From Sphingobium sp. JS3065 (lineage in GTDB: Bacteria > Pseudomonadota > Alphaproteobacteria > Sphingomonadales > Sphingomonadaceae), in contig NZ_CP102664.1 in assembly GCF_026427355.1 (NCBI RefSeq), forward strand, positions 930,001 through 994,000: a stretch of DNA of 64,000 nt, written 5' to 3'. This document shows positions 18,538 through 27,533 of this stretch, one piece after another. The notes below the pieces were generated by a model that was not told where the DNA came from, searched no databases, and saw nothing but the letters and a program-made list of their open reading frames with translations. The position numbers were made by a program, and so were the translations under genes. Numbering within the stretch: position 1 is the first letter of the stretch; every line of letters starts with the position of its first letter.

Positions 18538-19371
18538 ATGAGCAGCATTTCACAGATCAAACATGTGCTCGTCGTCGTGGACGGTGCAGAGCATTCCCTG
18601 ACCGCCGTTGATCAGGCGCTTGCCTATGCCGGTATGCATGAAGCGGCGCTTACGATCGTCGTCGTGACCGAAAATCTCGCATTCGCCGCGGCGGCTGATG
18701 CGATGGCTTTCGCGCAGGCCATCACGGTATCCGAGGACCAGCGCGACGAACATCTGGCGGCCGTTCGCGAACGAACCAGGAATACCGCGATCGAAGTAGA
18801 GGTTCACTCGGTGTTCGAGGCCAGCGGGCTGATACCCGGTCTCGTGAAGGCTGAAGGCCAGTACGCGGATATCGCGCTGATTCCGGGTGTCGGGCGCTGG
18901 CAAAGGGATGGCTTGAGGCGCCGTATCTCCGAGGCGCTTCTGTTTACGGGCGTGCCGACGGTCATTTTGCCGGCCTCCTGGAATCCTGGTCCCATCGATC
19001 ACGCCGTATTGGGCTGGAACGCATCACTTGAATCGTTCCGCGCCGCGAGGGCGCTTCTCAATCTGGCCGAACCCGATGCCCGTATCGACGTTGCGATTGT
19101 CGATGATCCGGGTGTCGAATCCGGGGAGCACCGGGGCGGTGTCCAGATCGCCCGCCTTTTCGCGCGACATGGCCATAGCGGCGGCGTTTGTCCGATCAGC
19201 TCATCCGGTAAGGATACGTCGGCTGTCCTTCAGAATTACGCAGTGGAGCAGAAAGCCGATGTGCTCGTGATCGGTGGCTATGGGCGTTCGCGCGCACTCG
19301 AGTTCGTGCTTGGCGGCGTGACGCGGGAACTGATCGATCATCAGCGCCTGCCGATCGTTTTCGTACACTGA
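18538..19371 (+). CDS. Universal stress protein, two UspA domains
   Basis: A 277-residue cytoplasmic protein with tandem UspA domains (about 1-140 and 150-277). The second domain carries the ATP-binding pattern GGYGRSRALEFVLGGVTREL. The first domain is divergent at this motif. ATG 18538 gives MSSISQIKHVLVVVDG, the expected first beta strand; the open frame further upstream is not UspA-like. It sits between two alcohol dehydrogenase genes. Tandem Usp proteins bind ATP and help cells persist in anoxia or stasis; the precise role is unknown. Confidence 0.92.
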   Translation: MSSISQIKHVLVVVDGAEHSLTAVDQALAYAGMHEAALTIVVVTENLAFAAAADAMAFAQAITVSEDQRDEHLAAVRERTRNTAIEVEVHSVFEASGLIPGLVKAEGQYADIALIPGVGRWQRDGLRRRISEALLFTGVPTVILPASWNPGPIDHAVLGWNASLESFRAARALLNLAEPDARIDVAIVDDPGVESGEHRGGVQIARLFARHGHSGGVCPISSSGKDTSAVLQNYAVEQKADVLVIGGYGRSRALEFVLGGVTRELIDHQRLPIVFVH

Positions 19372-19407
19372 CTGGCGAACCCGTCTAACGGTTGAACGGA
19401 GGAGATC

Positions 19408-20445
19408 ATGAAAGCTCTCGTTTATCATGGCCCCGGCGAGAAGAGTCTCGAGGATCGCCCGAGGCCGGCCTTGCAGGCACCCGGCGATGCGATCGTGCGG
19501 ATCACGAAGACCACCATTTGCGGCACCGACCTGCACATCCTGAAGGGGGATGTGCCGACGTGCGAGCCGGGCAGGATCCTCGGACATGAGGGTGTCGGGA
19601 TCGTGGAGGAGGTCGGAACCGCGGTTGGAGCCTTCAAGCCCGGAGATCATGTCCTGATCTCCTGCATCACCTCTTGTGCCCGGTGTGAATATTGCCGGCG
19701 CGGCATGTATTCGCATTGCGTCGAGGGCGGCTGGATATTGGGCAACAGGATCGATGGCACGCAAGCCGAATTCGTGCGCATCCCCCATGCCGACAACAGC
19801 CTTCACGCGATCCCGCCGGGGGCCGATGAGGATGCCCTCGTCATGCTGAGCGACATTCTTCCGACGGGCTATGAGTGCGGCGTCCTGAACGGGAAGGTTG
19901 CACCGGGCAGCAGCGTCGCGATCGTCGGCGCTGGACCGATCGGCCTGGCGACCCTGCTGACTGCGCAATTTTATGCACCGGCCCGGATCATCATGATCGA
20001 TCTCGACGACAATCGCCTCGCCGTCGCGCGCAAGTTCGGCGCGACGGACACGTTCAACAGCGGACGTGATCCGGTCGTGAGCCTGGTTCGAGAGCTCACC
20101 GACGGCAAGGGGGTCGATACGGCTATCGAAGCAGTCGGGATCCCTGCGACATTCGCGTTATGCGAAGAACTGGTCGCGCCCGGCGGGGTAATTGCCAATG
20201 TCGGTGTCCACGGCGCCAAGGTCGACCTCCATCTGGAGGAACTCTGGTCGCGCAACATCACCATCACCACCCGGCTCGTCGACACCGTCAGCACGCCGAT
20301 GCTCCTGAAGACGGTCGAGGCCAAGCGCCTGCGGCCCGAACAGCTCGTCACCCATCGTTTCGTGTTGTCGGACATATTGGAGGCGTATGAGACGTTCGCG
20401 CGCGCAGCCGATACTCATGCCTTGAAGGTGGTGATCGACACGTGA
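19408..20445 (+). CDS. Zinc-dependent alcohol dehydrogenase
   Basis: A 345-residue medium-chain dehydrogenase. Zinc ligands appear in TTICGTDLHILKG and GHEGVGIVE. The structural zinc cysteines are CARCEYCRRGMYSHC. The nucleotide site is VGAGPIGLA followed by an acidic strand end (MIDLDDNR), which favours NAD over NADP. GGAGGAG sits before the ATG. It is more conventional than the dehydrogenase at 17415. Its stop overlaps the phosphorylase GTG, so it heads a tightly coupled unit with the phosphorylase and PRPP synthetase. A fermentative, NADH-recycling role is likely from context. Confidence 0.94.
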   Translation: MKALVYHGPGEKSLEDRPRPALQAPGDAIVRITKTTICGTDLHILKGDVPTCEPGRILGHEGVGIVEEVGTAVGAFKPGDHVLISCITSCARCEYCRRGMYSHCVEGGWILGNRIDGTQAEFVRIPHADNSLHAIPPGADEDALVMLSDILPTGYECGVLNGKVAPGSSVAIVGAGPIGLATLLTAQFYAPARIIMIDLDDNRLAVARKFGATDTFNSGRDPVVSLVRELTDGKGVDTAIEAVGIPATFALCEELVAPGGVIANVGVHGAKVDLHLEELWSRNITITTRLVDTVSTPMLLKTVEAKRLRPEQLVTHRFVLSDILEAYETFARAADTHALKVVIDT

Positions 20446-22013
20446 TCGGGGTTTCCAGCGATATTCCGGGCGATGCGCAGCAATTCCATCCGAATATAGG
20501 GAGTTCCGAACCGGCGGAACCATCGTTCGCGCGCGCGCGCCGGCTGCGCCTTCACACGCATCATGAGCTGGTCGCGATCATGCGGACCGACAGCCCGGTG
20601 TGCCATGCCGAGGGCCTTGCCGCGCACACCCAGGTCTATATCCGCAACGGCAGCCAGCCGATCGCGGCCACGCTCTATCAGGTGGAGGGCGACTTCCTGG
20701 CCGGCGACGAGATCGGTCTGTCCGAAGCGGCCTGGGTCGCGCTTGGCGTGGAGGAGGGAACCGTTGTCCAGGTCGGTCATGCGCCGCCCCTCGAATCGAT
20801 CGCCTGCGTCCGCCAGCGCATCTACGGACACAGGCTGAACGGGGCCGCGCTGACCAGCATCGTCGGTGACGTGGTGGCGGGCCGCTATGCCGATGTGCAC
20901 CTCGCCGCCTTCCTCACGGCTACCGCCACGCTTCCCTTCGACGAGGACGAGACCTACCATCTCACCAGGGCGATGGTCGAGGCCGGCGACCGTTTGCGCT
21001 GGCCGAGCGAGATCGTCGTCGACAAGCATTGCGTTGGCGGTCTGCCGGGCAACCGCACGAGCCCGATCGTCGTCGCCATCGCTGCCGCCTGCGGTCTGAC
21101 CATGCCCAAGACGTCGTCGCGGGCGATCACGTCCCCGGCGGGAACGGCCGATACCATGGAGACGCTCACCCGGGTCGATCTCGACCTTGGCGCCATGCAG
21201 CGCGTGGTGGCGGTCGAGGGCGGCTGCCTCGCCTGGGGCGGCGCGGTCTGCCTCAGTCCCGCCGATGACATCTTCATCGGCGTGGAACGCGCGCTCGACA
21301 TCGATACGGAGGGGCAGCTCATCGCCTCCGTTCTGTCGAAGAAGATAGCGGCGGGCGCGACCCATGTGGTGCTCGACATTCCGATCGGGCCGACCGCCAA
21401 GGTGCGCAGCGTCGCGGCGGCCGAACGGCTGGAAGCCACGCTTGGCGCCGTCGCCGCCCGTTTTGGCCTTGTTATCCGCTGTGTCCAGACCGATGGCACC
21501 CAGCCCGTCGGCCGGGCGATCGGGCCCGCCCTGGAGGCGCGCGACGTGCTGGCGGTGCTGACAGGCGATGCCGATGCTCCGCCGGGCCTTCGGGACCGCG
21601 CCTGCACGCTCGCCGGCGGGGTGCTCGAACTCGGGAAGGTCGCGGAAGAAGGCCAGGGACGCGCGCGCGCCGAACGCACATTGGCCGACGGCAGCGCCTG
21701 GGACAGGTTCCAAAGGATATGCCAGGCCCAGGGCGGCATGCGCACCCCGCCCACGGCCAGGCTCACCCATCCGATCCTGGCGGCGCATAGCGGCCGCGTC
21801 ACCCATATCGACAATCGCCGGATAGCGCGCCTTGCGAAGCTGGCGGGCGCGCCCGACTCGCCGGCCGCGGGCATGCTTCTTCATGTTCGCCTGGGCGACG
21901 ACGTTATCGCTGGCCAGCCTTTGCTGACCCTCCACGCCCAGTCGCAGGGTGAAATGGCTTATGCGCTGACCTACGCCGCCGCCAATGCCGACATGCTTGC
22001 GATCGTGCCATGA
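20442..22013 (+). CDS. AMP/thymidine phosphorylase-family enzyme
   Basis: A 523-residue pyrimidine/nucleotide phosphorylase of the long class. An N-terminal swivel domain (about 1-100) precedes the nucleoside-phosphorylase fold with DKHCVGGLPGNRTSP and KTSSRAITSPAGTADTME (about 195-250). These motifs closely match archaeal AMP phosphorylase, which turns AMP and phosphate into adenine and ribose 1,5-bisphosphate, as opposed to short bacterial DeoA. The start is GTG 20442, overlapping the upstream dehydrogenase stop. The stop overlaps the PRPP synthetase start. No ribose-1,5-bisphosphate isomerase or RuBisCO is visible here, so the fate of the sugar phosphate is open. Substrate choice (nucleotide or nucleoside) is inferred. 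Confidence 0.9.
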   Translation: MIGVSSDIPGDAQQFHPNIGSSEPAEPSFARARRLRLHTHHELVAIMRTDSPVCHAEGLAAHTQVYIRNGSQPIAATLYQVEGDFLAGDEIGLSEAAWVALGVEEGTVVQVGHAPPLESIACVRQRIYGHRLNGAALTSIVGDVVAGRYADVHLAAFLTATATLPFDEDETYHLTRAMVEAGDRLRWPSEIVVDKHCVGGLPGNRTSPIVVAIAAACGLTMPKTSSRAITSPAGTADTMETLTRVDLDLGAMQRVVAVEGGCLAWGGAVCLSPADDIFIGVERALDIDTEGQLIASVLSKKIAAGATHVVLDIPIGPTAKVRSVAAAERLEATLGAVAARFGLVIRCVQTDGTQPVGRAIGPALEARDVLAVLTGDADAPPGLRDRACTLAGGVLELGKVAEEGQGRARAERTLADGSAWDRFQRICQAQGGMRTPPTARLTHPILAAHSGRVTHIDNRRIARLAKLAGAPDSPAAGMLLHVRLGDDVIAGQPLLTLHAQSQGEMAYALTYAAANADMLAIVP

Positions 22014-22927
22014 CGGCGATGCTGTTTTCCATGCCCGGGAACGAACGGCTGGCCGCATCCATCGCGGAACATACCGGGTGGGCGACAGGCACGCTCGAGG
22101 TTCGCCGGTTTCCCGATCAGGAGAGCTATGTCCGGCTCCGCTCCGGGGTGTCGGGATCAGCCGTGGCCGTCATATGCACGCTCGCGCGGCCCGACGACCA
22201 GATCATGCGGCTGCTCTTTGCTGCAAGGCTGCTGCGCGAGAGCGGGGCGCGGTCGGTCCATCTCGTGGCGCCTTATCTTGCCTATATGCGACAGGATCGG
22301 CGGTTCAAGGATGGCGAAGCGCTGACGTCCCGCCAGTTCGCCCAGCTCCTTTCATCCGAGTTCGATGGGCTCGTGACCGTCGATCCGCATCTCCACCGCT
22401 ACGCGGATCTGGGGGAGATCTATTCGATGGAGACGGCTTCGCTCGCGGCATCTCCGCTTCTGGCGGACTGGGTCCGGGCCAATGTCGATGCACCGCTCAT
22501 CATAGGACCCGACAGCGAGAGCGAGCAGTGGGCGGGCGCAATCGCCAGGCTTATCGGAGCGCCCCATGCGGTCTTCGCGAAATCGCGGCGCGGTGATCGG
22601 GACGTCCTTATCGCGGCCTCGGACCTGGGGGCATGGAAAGGCCGCACGCCGATCCTCGTCGATGACGTGATTTCGTCGGGACACACCCTTGCCAACGCCG
22701 CGCGCGAGATCATCGACCAGGGCTTCCCTCCGCCGATCTGCCTGGCTGTTCACGGCCTCTTCGCGGCTGGTGCCGAGGCTTTGCTCAGGGAAGTCGGCTG
22801 CCGCATGGTTACGACCGAAAGTATCTCGCATGCCAGTAACGCGATCACTCTTGGCGCACTGCTTGGCGATGCGCTGGCCCGGCAGATGGAAGGGGGCGCC
22901 GGTCGGCTACGTATAACACCCGAATGA
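22010..22927 (+). CDS. prs: Ribose-phosphate pyrophosphokinase (PRPP synthetase)
   Basis: A 305-residue PRPP synthetase that makes 5-phosphoribosyl diphosphate from ribose 5-phosphate and ATP. Landmarks are RRFPDQESYVRL near the start, YLAYMRQDRRFKDGEALT (ATP loop), VDPHLHRY (metal-binding histidines) and the PRPP loop VDDVISSGHTL (about 223-233). The size and missing insertions resemble the archaeal class III enzymes. It overlaps the phosphorylase by four bases, so the pair may shuttle ribose phosphate from spent nucleotides into salvage. A housekeeping prs probably exists elsewhere in the genome, so this copy may be condition-specific. Confidence 0.92.
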   Translation: MTAMLFSMPGNERLAASIAEHTGWATGTLEVRRFPDQESYVRLRSGVSGSAVAVICTLARPDDQIMRLLFAARLLRESGARSVHLVAPYLAYMRQDRRFKDGEALTSRQFAQLLSSEFDGLVTVDPHLHRYADLGEIYSMETASLAASPLLADWVRANVDAPLIIGPDSESEQWAGAIARLIGAPHAVFAKSRRGDRDVLIAASDLGAWKGRTPILVDDVISSGHTLANAAREIIDQGFPPPICLAVHGLFAAGAEALLREVGCRMVTTESISHASNAITLGALLGDALARQMEGGAGRLRITPE

Positions 22928-22977
22928 ATCCCATCACGGCGCTGGGTAGCAGGAATAGCTCAAAGCTGGAGGGACAT

Positions 22978-23799
22978 ATGGCTATCAAGGACATTCTCGC
23001 CGTCGTCGATACCGGAGACAAGGACGAGCGGTTTTTGCGCGATGCGCTTGCCTTTGCCGAGTTCCACGACGCCAGCCTTGCCATCGTCGTGCTGTCGGCT
23101 CTCCCCGCGAGCGACTATGCCCTGACGGTTGCACTGCCTTATGTACTTCTTCCCGATTATACTGAAGCGGTGGAGGCGAAGCAGCAGCGGATCGCGATGC
23201 TCGCCCGCTCCACGAACGTAGAGGTGAGGACGATTTCGGACCAGCCGGCGGTGATCTTCGCCAAGACCGCGGTCTATGCCCGTTATGCCGACCTCGTCCT
23301 GTTCGGTCCTTCGGACAATTACGACCATCCGCCAATTCGACGTGATACGCTTGAGCGTTGCCTGTTCGCATCTGGGCGTCCCGTTCTGATCCTGCCCACC
23401 GGCTATAAACCGGCCGCCATCGATCACTTGGCGATCGGCTGGAATGCGACCCGCGAGGCGACGCACGCGCTGCGCGACGCGACCATGTTCGCGGCGCCTG
23501 GGGCAAGGATCGATATACTCATCCTCGATGCGAAGCCGACGGTCCAGGGCCACGGTTCCGAACCGGGAGCCGATGTCGCCCACCATCTCGCCCGGCATGG
23601 CTTTACGTCGACCGTAGTTCCCATCCAGGGCGGTGACGTGTCGGATGCGGAGGCGCTGGTCGAAGCGGCTCACCGGCGTGGCGCCGGGATGCTCGCGCTT
23701 GGCGCTTATGGCCACTCTCGCCTGCGCGAGATGATCCTGGGCGGCGTCACGCGCGACCTGCTCACTGGCGCGCCGCTGCCGCTGCTGTTTGCGCATTGA
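22978..23799 (+). CDS. Universal stress protein, two UspA domains
   Basis: A 273-residue protein with two UspA folds (about 1-140 and 145-273). The second carries GAYGHSRLREMILGGVTRDLL, a complete ATP-binding motif. The N-terminal domain lacks a clear G-2x-G-9x-G loop. ATG 22978 follows GGAGGGA and gives MAIKDILAVVDTG, whereas the ATG at 22924 would overlap the PRPP synthetase end and add a non-Usp leader. It closely resembles the Usp at 18538 in design, suggesting duplication within the island. Confidence 0.92.
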   Translation: MAIKDILAVVDTGDKDERFLRDALAFAEFHDASLAIVVLSALPASDYALTVALPYVLLPDYTEAVEAKQQRIAMLARSTNVEVRTISDQPAVIFAKTAVYARYADLVLFGPSDNYDHPPIRRDTLERCLFASGRPVLILPTGYKPAAIDHLAIGWNATREATHALRDATMFAAPGARIDILILDAKPTVQGHGSEPGADVAHHLARHGFTSTVVPIQGGDVSDAEALVEAAHRRGAGMLALGAYGHSRLREMILGGVTRDLLTGAPLPLLFAH

Positions 23800-23919
23800 A
23801 GCCCATTCAATCGGCGGCACGCAAGCGCGGAACCGCGGGCCGGGAATGAAACCGGTCCGCACGGTCTTCGCTCCGCATGCTCAACACGAGATGGTTTGAT
23901 GTAATACGAAAGAGATTTG

Positions 23920-26625
23920 ATGTCAGGACCCATGGAAACTTCCGAAGTGCGCTGGCATATGCTGTCAACCAGCGAAGTTGCCACGGCACTCGACGTCGGT
24001 TGTGCGGGTCTCTCTTCTCCGGAGGTGGATCGGCAATCGGCCCGCTTTGGGCCGAACGCGCTACCCCGGTCGGCGCGTCGCAATGTGTTCCTTAGGTTCC
24101 TCGCGCAATTCCATAACACGTTGATCTATGTGCTTCTTGCCGGGGCATTGGCCGCAGCGCTGCTCGATCACATGATCGACGCGGTGGTCATCGTCGCCGT
24201 CGTGATCGTGAATGCGGTGATCGGGCATATCCAGGAAGGAAAGGCTGAACAGGCGCTTGAGGCCATCCAGCAGATGATCGCGCCCAAGGCCAGCGTGGTG
24301 CGTGACGGCGTGAGGCAAACGATTCCCGTCCGCGAGATCGTGCCCGGCGATCTCGTGATGATCGAGGCCGGTGATCGCGTTCCCGCCGATCTCAGGCTTC
24401 TCCATGCGCGGCGAATGCTTATCGACGAGGCGCTGCTGACGGGCGAATCGGTGGCTGCCGAAAAGCAGGAAGCGGTGCTGCCCGAGCAGACCGATTTGGC
24501 GGATCGGCGTAATATGGCCTTTTCGGGCACGATGGTTGCGGCTGGGCACGCAAGCGGGCTCGCTGTTGCCACCGGATCTCGCACGCAGATCGGACGGATC
24601 AGTTCGCTTATCCAGTCGGTCGAACAACTGGCAACCCCGCTGCTGAAGCAGATCGACGGTTTTGCCCGGCGCTTCACCTGGTTCGTACTCGCGGGGGGGC
24701 TTGCGCTGTTCGCCTTTGCCGTTCTGGCGCGGAATTACGATTGGATCGACGCGCTGATCGCCGTGGTCGCGCTCGCCGTGGGGATCGTGCCGGAAGGGCT
24801 GCCGGCGGTCATCACGATTACTCTCGCGATCGGCGTGCGGCGGATGGCGGGGCGCAACGCCGTCATCCGAAAGCTCCCGGCCGTCGAAACGCTCGGCGCG
24901 ACCTCGGTGATATGCACCGACAAGACCGGCACGCTCACACGCAACGAAATGACGGCCCGCCGCGTCATCACCGAGCGGCATACGATGATCGCGAGCGGAT
25001 CCGGCTATGTTCCCGATGGTCAAATCCGGATCGTCGGGTCCGGGGACCAGGCAGAGGCTATGGCCGATGCGATGCCACTGATCCGCTGCGGGCTGCTGTG
25101 CAACGATGCCGCGCTGCGCAAGGTCGGTGCGGAATGGCGTGTCGAGGGCGATCCGATGGAGGGGGCCCTCTTCGCCCTGGCAATGAAGGCGGCCATCGAT
25201 CCGGAGCAGGAGCGGGCGGAATGGGAGCGGCTCGACGAGATTCCCTTCGACGCCGCGCATCGGTTCATGGCGACGCTCTGCCGGGGTTCCAACGGCACGC
25301 GCTTGCTGTTCGTGAAGGGCGCGCCCGAAGCGCTCTTGGCGATGACCGCGCCCGACAATTGTTCCTATTGGGAGAGTTCCATCGCTACCGCCGGAAGCGA
25401 TGGCGAGCGCGTTCTCGCCTTCGGCGCGAAGGAAATGCCTGCCGGCAGCGAACGGATCTCGTTCGAAGATCTCTCGACTGGCGTGTGCCTCCTGGGCCTT
25501 GTCGGCTTCATCGATCCGCCTCGTGCGGAGGTCAAGGACGCCATCGCCGAATGCCGGTCCGCCGGAATCGGCGTCAAGATGATCACTGGCGATCATGCGG
25601 CGACGGCGCTGGCGATCGCCCGGCAACTCGACCTTGCCGACGACCCGCGCGTGCTGACCGGGCTGGAACTGGAAAAGCTTCCGGACACCGAACTGGAGCA
25701 AGCGGTCGCGGATGTCTCGGTCTTTGCCCGGACCAGCCCGGAACATAAATTGCGGATCGTCCGTGCGCTGCAGGCTCAGGGAAAGATCGTCGCGATGACG
25801 GGGGACGGCGTGAACGACGCGCCGTCCCTCAAGCAGGCCGACGTCGGGGTCGCCATGGGCATCAAGGGCACCGAAGCGTCGAAAGAAGCGGCTTCCATGG
25901 TGCTGCTCGACGATAATTTTGCCTCGATCGTCAGCGCCGTTCGCGAAGGCCGAACGGTCTACGACAACATTCGCAAGGTCATTTCCTGGGAAATCCCTAC
26001 GAACGGCGGTGAAACACTGGCGGTCGTATTGGCGATCCTGCTGGGCTTCGCGCTGCCGATGACGGCGACGCAGATCCTCTGGGTGAACCTCGTCCTCGCC
26101 GCCACGCTCGGCCTCGTGCTGGCGTTCGAGCCCACGGAACCCGGTGCGATGTTGCGCCGGCCACGGGAGCGCGGCGCGCCGTTGCTTTCGCCGTTCCTGC
26201 TTTGGCGTGTCCTTCTCGTCTCTGTGCTGTTCGCGGCCGTCACTCTCGGAATCTTTTTCCATGTTCTGGCGCAAGGCCGGAGCCTGGAGATGGCGCGCAC
26301 CATGGTCGTCAACATGTTCATCATCGCGGAGATCTTCTACCTCTTCAACGTCCGCTATCTCCACATGACGTCCCTGACATGGCGCGGCGCGATCGGTACT
26401 CCCGCCGTGTTGATCGCGATCGGCGTTCTCGTCATCGGCCAGGCGCTCTTCACCTATGCGCCGTTCATGAACGCGATTTTCCACTCGCAGCCGCTGGGCT
26501 TCGCGGACTGGGTGTTGCTGGTGGCGTGCGGCATGCTTCTCATGCTGTCGCTGGAGGTGGAGAAGCATGTGATGCGGCGACTGGGCTGGTTTAGCGAACT
26601 TAATAATCAGGAGGACATGCCATGA
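23920..26625 (+). CDS. P2-type cation-transporting ATPase
   Basis: A 901-residue membrane pump that couples ATP hydrolysis to cation export, most likely Ca2+ or a similar ion. Domain order is the N-terminal cation-ATPase domain, TM1-2, an actuator domain with LLTGESV, TM3-4 with PEGLPA, the phosphorylation site DKTGTLT (Asp334), the nucleotide domain with KGAPEA, the hinge TGDGVNDAPSLKQADVGVAMG, and a C-terminal set of helices. ATG 23920 is preferred to the TTG one codon upstream. Its stop overlaps the next Usp gene as ATGA. Mycobacterial CtpF, a DosR-regulon member, belongs to the same P2 class; ion specificity cannot be read from sequence alone. Confidence 0.93.
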   Translation: MSGPMETSEVRWHMLSTSEVATALDVGCAGLSSPEVDRQSARFGPNALPRSARRNVFLRFLAQFHNTLIYVLLAGALAAALLDHMIDAVVIVAVVIVNAVIGHIQEGKAEQALEAIQQMIAPKASVVRDGVRQTIPVREIVPGDLVMIEAGDRVPADLRLLHARRMLIDEALLTGESVAAEKQEAVLPEQTDLADRRNMAFSGTMVAAGHASGLAVATGSRTQIGRISSLIQSVEQLATPLLKQIDGFARRFTWFVLAGGLALFAFAVLARNYDWIDALIAVVALAVGIVPEGLPAVITITLAIGVRRMAGRNAVIRKLPAVETLGATSVICTDKTGTLTRNEMTARRVITERHTMIASGSGYVPDGQIRIVGSGDQAEAMADAMPLIRCGLLCNDAALRKVGAEWRVEGDPMEGALFALAMKAAIDPEQERAEWERLDEIPFDAAHRFMATLCRGSNGTRLLFVKGAPEALLAMTAPDNCSYWESSIATAGSDGERVLAFGAKEMPAGSERISFEDLSTGVCLLGLVGFIDPPRAEVKDAIAECRSAGIGVKMITGDHAATALAIARQLDLADDPRVLTGLELEKLPDTELEQAVADVSVFARTSPEHKLRIVRALQAQGKIVAMTGDGVNDAPSLKQADVGVAMGIKGTEASKEAASMVLLDDNFASIVSAVREGRTVYDNIRKVISWEIPTNGGETLAVVLAILLGFALPMTATQILWVNLVLAATLGLVLAFEPTEPGAMLRRPRERGAPLLSPFLLWRVLLVSVLFAAVTLGIFFHVLAQGRSLEMARTMVVNMFIIAEIFYLFNVRYLHMTSLTWRGAIGTPAVLIAIGVLVIGQALFTYAPFMNAIFHSQPLGFADWVLLVACGMLLMLSLEVEKHVMRRLGWFSELNNQEDMP

Positions 26626-27533
26626 CGCGTGACGGTTTCCCTAAATGCATCGCGCTCGCGACCGACCTCAGCCATCGTTGCGACCGCGCCTTCGATCGCG
26701 CCCTGCTGGTAGCCCAGGCATGGCGGGCGGAGCTTATGGTCATCCACGCGCTGAACCCGCCGGAAGACGGGATGCTGTCCGTCCGACTCGGCGATCTGCC
26801 GTCCTGGCGTCGGCCTCTCGAAGACCCGGTGCGGGCGGCGCGCCATCGCATCTACCACGACCTTGTTCGCGAGGCGCCGCCAATCGACATTTCGGTCCAC
26901 GTCGAAACCGGCTCGCCGGCACCGGTCGTCCTCGATATCGCCGGAAAGGGCGAGGCGGGCCTGATCGTCACCGGCGTGGCTCGCGATGGGCCGCTGGCCC
27001 GGATGCTGCTCGGCGATACCGTGGACCGGCTGATCCGCAAGGCGCCCGTTCCGATCCTGATCGTACGCGACCGCGCTTTCGAGCCTTACCGCGCCATGGT
27101 GGTCGCGACAGATTTCTCCGCGCCCGCCCGGATCGCTCTGGAGACCGCCGTCCGCTTTTTTCCCGATGCGGCTATCTCCCTTTTCCACGCCTACGATGTG
27201 CCCTTCGCGGGCTATCTCGGCCGATCGGAAATCGAACGGCAATTCGAGGGTTATGGCGAGGCTGCGGCCGACAAGTTCCTTGCCGAAGCGGGACTGTCTG
27301 ATGTGGCGGCCCGGAACGTCACGCGCATGATCGAGCACGGGGTTCCCGAAGCGCTGCTTCGCGACCGTGCGGAAAATGCCGCACGTCACCTGACGGTCGT
27401 TGGAACCCATGGCGGTGGCCTCGTCTATGAGGCTATGATCGGCAGTACGGCGCGCAAGATCCTTGATGCGGTCCCGGGCGATGTCCTCCTCGTACCCGAT
27501 CCCGCCAGGCGCAAGGTGAACCCGGCCGGATGA
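26622..27533 (+). CDS. Universal stress protein, two UspA domains
   Basis: A 303-residue tandem Usp. Unlike the other two, both halves keep nucleotide-loop patterns: GVARDGPLARMLLGDTVDRL in domain 1 (about 120-140) and GTHGGGLVYEAMIGSTARK in domain 2 (about 263-282). Domain 1 starts with CIALATDLSH and domain 2 with MVVATDFS, the usual first strand. The ATG lies within the end of the cation ATPase gene and the stop overlaps the antiporter ATG, so the three are translationally coupled and probably act together on ion homeostasis under energy stress. Confidence 0.93.
   Translation: MTRDGFPKCIALATDLSHRCDRAFDRALLVAQAWRAELMVIHALNPPEDGMLSVRLGDLPSWRRPLEDPVRAARHRIYHDLVREAPPIDISVHVETGSPAPVVLDIAGKGEAGLIVTGVARDGPLARMLLGDTVDRLIRKAPVPILIVRDRAFEPYRAMVVATDFSAPARIALETAVRFFPDAAISLFHAYDVPFAGYLGRSEIERQFEGYGEAAADKFLAEAGLSDVAARNVTRMIEHGVPEALLRDRAENAARHLTVVGTHGGGLVYEAMIGSTARKILDAVPGDVLLVPDPARRKVNPAG

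Noticed and set aside
20415..22058. 547-codon open frame on the minus strand
   Set aside because: Antisense to the AMP phosphorylase-like gene; no recognisable motif.
23905..23925. TTGATGTAATACGAA before the cation ATPase as FixK box
   Set aside because: The right half does not match TCAA at N6 spacing.
24061..26568. 835-codon open frame on the minus strand
   Set aside because: Antisense shadow of the P-type ATPase gene; Arg/His/Asp-rich, no domain, whereas the plus strand has all P-type motifs.
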